Source of the DNA: Chinchilla lanigera
Lineage: Eukaryota; Chordata; Mammalia; Rodentia; Chinchillidae
NCBI RefSeq assembly: GCF_000276665.1
Contig: NW_004955480.1
Location: forward strand, 5,300,148 to 5,364,147
Reading direction: 5' to 3'
DNA: 64,000 bases
Below the pieces are notes generated by a model. The model saw nothing but the letters and a program-made list of their open reading frames with translations. It was not told the origin of the DNA and ran no database searches. Both the position numbers and the translations under genes were made by a program. Below are positions 60,476-64,000 of the stretch, one piece after another (the first letter of the stretch is position 1; every line of letters begins with the position of its first letter).

Positions 60476-61758
60476 AAAGAAAAAAAAAAGAAAAAGAAAA
60501 AGATTTGCCCTAGATCTTTCTAAGATTGTAACAAAAACTGACAAGAGTAATTGTTTGCTACCTCAGGGACTTAAAAAATTAGATACCCAATCAACAAGGC
60601 TGGTAAATTTTGCTTTTTCTTTATATGGTTGAAAAAGGTACTATATTTAGAGTTTAAATTGGTAACATTGTTGGGAAAAATTGGCTTCCTTATTAATTTG
60701 ACTTAATTAATTTTCTGCAGAATATGTAAGCTCTTTTTAACTTCAGGTTATCTATGTAAATCCTGCAAATGATCTGATTTTCTTTTATCTATCTACAAAT
60801 AAGGTACTGGGGAGACTCATGAATAATGTGCATTAAGTCTCCATGGTTCAAACCAAGCTTTTAAATGCTAACAGTTCTCATGAAATGTGACTATCACTAG
60901 GTTACTTGAAAATTTACAGACAATTATACTATGAATATGCTTTAAACAAAGTATGTGTTATGCTTTATTGATATTCAATATTCAAGACAATGTGTTTCTC
61001 TCAAAACACTTCTTTATCCATTAATATGTCCTCAATGATATAGGAAAGATCGCATCCCACTAAACATCATTTTGCTAGTAACTGCATTACATGATAAATT
61101 GATTACATATGTGGAAGCTAAATGCCAATGTTCAGAGCACATGTTAACCTCAGAACTCAATGAATATCTAATGTCTGCCAGAGAATGCTGCAGAAATTGT
61201 ACTGCATTGATGAACAAGCTAAAACCCCTGCTTTTGATATATTCATAGTTTAATAAGAAGGTCAGTATGTGAAACTGATCCCACTGAATTTGCCGAAGTG
61301 TTAAAAGAAAGGGGTACATGGCCTTCTGGGAACAGAGAAGAGAAGAGAAAGAAAATTGATTTCCTATAAATGTGGTTTAGAATCCTAGATCTAGGCCTTC
61401 ATCACAAATGATTGTATGATTTTAAGTTCAAAGCTACCTCCTCTAATCTCATAAAGATACTCAAAATACAGCATGCTATGAAGATGAAAGAGAATAATCT
61501 ATGCAATTGAGTAAAATAATATTTTATTCACTTTCAAAAATGTTGGCTATTTTAAAAGGACATAAGGAATATTTCAAAAATGTGATGTTTAAGATGGGAA
61601 GAATAATATTTGAGGCATAATTAAAAATAAAAAAGCACAAAACTATACAGCACAATCAGTGACTCAAGGTTCAATTTCTTTGCTTGAAGCAAAGCTTAAA
61701 TAAGACAAATTCCTGTTTTAAAAAGGAAATGAGAAAATTAAGTCATATTGAGCATTAT
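60476..61758. other. A+T-rich intergenic DNA
   Basis: An A/G run (AAAAAG)n lies at about 60477-60502. Nothing else was recognised. The minus frame 61032-61319 has no domain. Confidence 0.5.
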
Positions 61759-62208
61759 TGTTTTGGCTTGTGTTTTGAGCTGTTCCAAAATCTCATGTGC
61801 TCATAGGTAAGGCTTTGTGAACATGGCTGAATCATATGTATATGATGCTGGATTAGGGTACATGATACTGAGATTAAGGGTGCATGATAACAAAATTAGT
61901 TTAGCATAGTTCTGGGTGCAGATATTGGGAAGGTCACCCTGGGTATGGGTGGCATCATCCAGTAGGCTTGTAGCCTTGAAAAGATAAAAGGGGAGGGAAG
62001 GCTGCTGCTGCTTCTGCCTGCCAGCCATGGACTATTTCTCCTCTGTGATATCTTCTATAATGTCACCTTGCCTTGGAGCCAGCAAGCAATGAACTGAATT
62101 CCTTACAAACTGATTTGAAATACACCTTTCTGATTTGAAATAAACCTTTCTTACTTTAAATTGGGTATAAGGTATTGTTTCTCAGCAATGAGAAAAGTAA
62201 CTAAGACA
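61759..62208 (+). mobile_element. Solo ERVL-MaLR LTR
   Basis: The start 'tgttttggcttgtgttttga' and the end 'ctcagcaatgagaaaagtaa' with 'ctaagaca' are complete. It is flanked by a perfect 5-bp target duplication, attat, at 61754-61758 and 62209-62213. The poly(A)-signal region is a 20-bp tandem duplication (62111-62130 and 62131-62150). The minus frame 61801-62028 is LTR read-through. Confidence 0.9.
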
Positions 62209-63228
62209 ATTATCTAGATATTTACAAAATTGTTAGGATCAGGGTATTCTACCTTAGAAATGAGGATACTGAGAATCTAATATCTCTTAACTTGCTCTGA
62301 ATTATTGGATGAAACAATCAAGCCTAACATTCAGGTATACTTATCTAAGCTCCAAAATCTATGCTGTTTTCACCTCACCAAAATGTGAGTTGTGATTTGA
62401 CAATTTTAATTGATACTTACATGGGTGATTAGGGCATTGCAGAACTGACTGAAGAAATAGACATGACCTGTTACAAGATCCCAGACCACATGTGCAGAAC
62501 AGTTCCCAAAGCTCTGTCTATGGACTTGCCCTGAAAATTCAAGCAGATTTTCAGTAAGGGGGCCTGAACCTGACATCACCCTGAGTCATAGGATCCCAAC
62601 ACCACTTATCACTGCTCATATGTAGAAGTTCTCATGAGTTTCCTTGAGATTTAGATAGTATAAAAGGATACAGGTTCCAAGAAGAGCTTGCTATCATAGC
62701 CTTCCTCATAATAGCTCACTTTGCTTTCTCCAGGGTGTTTCTTTATCTTGTTTTACTTTTTTACTTGGCCCAAGTTTGCTCTGCACAGCCAGTTTGTCTC
62801 TCTCCATTTTTACTTTTTCAAATCAACTTTTCCACTGCCTTTTGATCATTTCATTCAATTCTTTGTTTGAGACAAGAAGCTGGAGTTCAACTCCAGAAGG
62901 AGAGGCAAGCAACCTAGAACTCAGTAACATTTATTTGGTGATCCACTTTTAGAAGGAGCTATCCAGTAGCAATACTCCATTGGTGATAAAATTCATATCA
63001 TTAAAATATAAACTCATAAATAATATATGAAGTATAAAAACTTTTAAGTGGATTGACTGAATTCTCTGACTGTATTACATTCAATACTCAACAGAAAAGA
63101 GGTATAACTCTCTCCGCAATGAAGTAAACTCAGTGATATAACACAGAAGTCCCTAACTAAAGATGCAGAATACTCCAAAATTTAAAAGTTTGGGGTCCCC
63201 AGCTAGTAAGTGGTGAAAGTAAGAATTG
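62209..63228. other. Intergenic DNA, nothing firmly recognised
   Basis: A TATA-like 'tagtataaaaggatac' near 62656 is followed by a T/C-rich stretch, which is a weak LTR-like hint. No other landmark was seen. Confidence 0.4.
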
Positions 63229-63592
63229 TTTCATTCTATTTGGGTTGCTATAACAAAAATACCATAGACCTAGTAAATTATAAAGATCAAAAACTTACCT
63301 CGGACAGGTCTGGAGCCAAAGAAGGCCAAGATAAGGAACGCAGAAGATTTTGCGTCTGGTGAGGGCCTGCTTCCCAGTTCATAAATGGCAGATGGTTACT
63401 ATGTTCATGAAGTAGGAAAGGCAGGGGAGCTCTCTGAGAGTCTCTTTTATAAGGGCATCAGTTCCATTCATGAGAGTGCTGCTGTCATAGTGTAAACACT
63501 TCCCAGTGGTTCCAACACCTAATGCCATCACGTGAGGGCATCAAATTTAATAGACAAATTTCAGGGGAACTCAGACATTCAGTCTATACCAA
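63229..63592 (-). mobile_element. Mammal-wide MaLR-type LTR, minus strand
   Basis: 'gggttgctataacaaaaata' and 'ccatagacctagtaaattat', then 'gcgtctggtgagggcctgct', 'cttttataagggcatcagtt' and 'actcagacattcagtctata' give the full reverse-strand order of this old LTR class. It is better preserved than the copy at 23.2 kb. Confidence 0.7.
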
Positions 63593-64000
63593 GAACCAAA
63601 ACCTAGTCCTGTTTGGTTCCAAACCATCTTCTTCTATGATATCTGGATGCCACATATGATTTCTAATTTGGTTAATTTATGTGCCTAACTGGAACTGACT
63701 GCATCTATGGACATAAGCAAGAATTCCTCAGACTGCTTTGCTGTATACACCATGAAAGATGATCGATAACTCTTGTGGTTTGTCATCATCTTCTTTGTAG
63801 GAAGAAATGCATTTAAATAAACCAACCAAAAACTCAGAGGCAAACTCACACTGAGTGACAATATGAGCCAGGCAAATTACAAAGTAAAATTCTCCAATAT
63901 TGTTCTTACCTATACTGCTTAAATGCTGATGTTTTTCACCTTTGTGCTGGAGCCTTAAGACAGAATATGCTTCCTGTATTTTAATACATGTGGGATGAGC
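63593..64000. other. Intergenic DNA to the window edge
   Basis: Nothing recognised. Confidence 0.5.

Overview
This window looks like A+T-rich, CpG-poor mammalian intergenic (or deep intronic) DNA. It comes from a rodent of the mouse-related clade that is probably not a mouse or rat. The evidence is the interspersed repeats: tRNA-derived ID SINEs with A-rich tails, B1-like (7SL-derived) SINEs with a duplicated right part, two B4-type (B1+ID) composites, rodent-type L1 copies with species-specific 3' ends, and many ERVL-MaLR LTRs. A beaver- or jerboa-like genome fits, but I cannot name the species. I found no exon, intact protein-coding gene, structural RNA gene, CRISPR array or bacterial-type system. 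The long open frames are L1 ORF relics, antisense shadows of L1, LTR segments or SINE read-through.

Layout. 1-3.2 kb: a minus-strand L1 cut by the window edge (ORF2 then ORF1 relics), with a B1 SINE carrying a 14-bp target duplication. 3.2-4.6 kb: a possible L1 5' region, a perfect 17-bp hairpin, a purine-rich block and a possible LTR end. 4.6-12 kb: mostly single-copy DNA with one MaLR LTR, a B1, an ID and an MLT1-type LTR. 12.05-20.06 kb: a complex minus-strand L1 block, with duplicated 3'UTR pieces, a long decayed L1 (ORF2 and ORF1), a G+C-richer 5' region and a third 3'-truncated L1. ID elements and a 0.68-kb insertion with a 16-bp target duplication lie within it. 20-36 kb: single-copy DNA with MaLR LTRs, MIRs, a B4, IDs, a B1 and two probable non-MaLR solo LTRs. 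36.1-36.6 kb: a large GATA microsatellite. 36.6-47 kb: L1 3' ends, a MaLR-like LTR, a two-unit tandem repeat with offset 175-178 bp and ID SINEs. 47-55 kb: a B1, an ancient repeat, a solo MaLR and a full-length two-LTR MaLR element. 55-64 kb: mostly single-copy DNA, with a repeat-poor, CpG-bearing stretch at 59.3-60.5 kb as the best candidate regulatory region, then two more LTRs.

No genes work together here. The history is layers of retrotransposition: old MIR, MER5 and MLT1 copies, then MaLR LTRs and L1s, then B1 and ID SINEs inserted into them. The best-supported structures are the complete MaLR provirus at 52.5-55.0 kb, two solo LTRs with exact 5-bp target duplications, and two different 3' termini among the L1 copies. 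I saw nothing that supports a new functional system.
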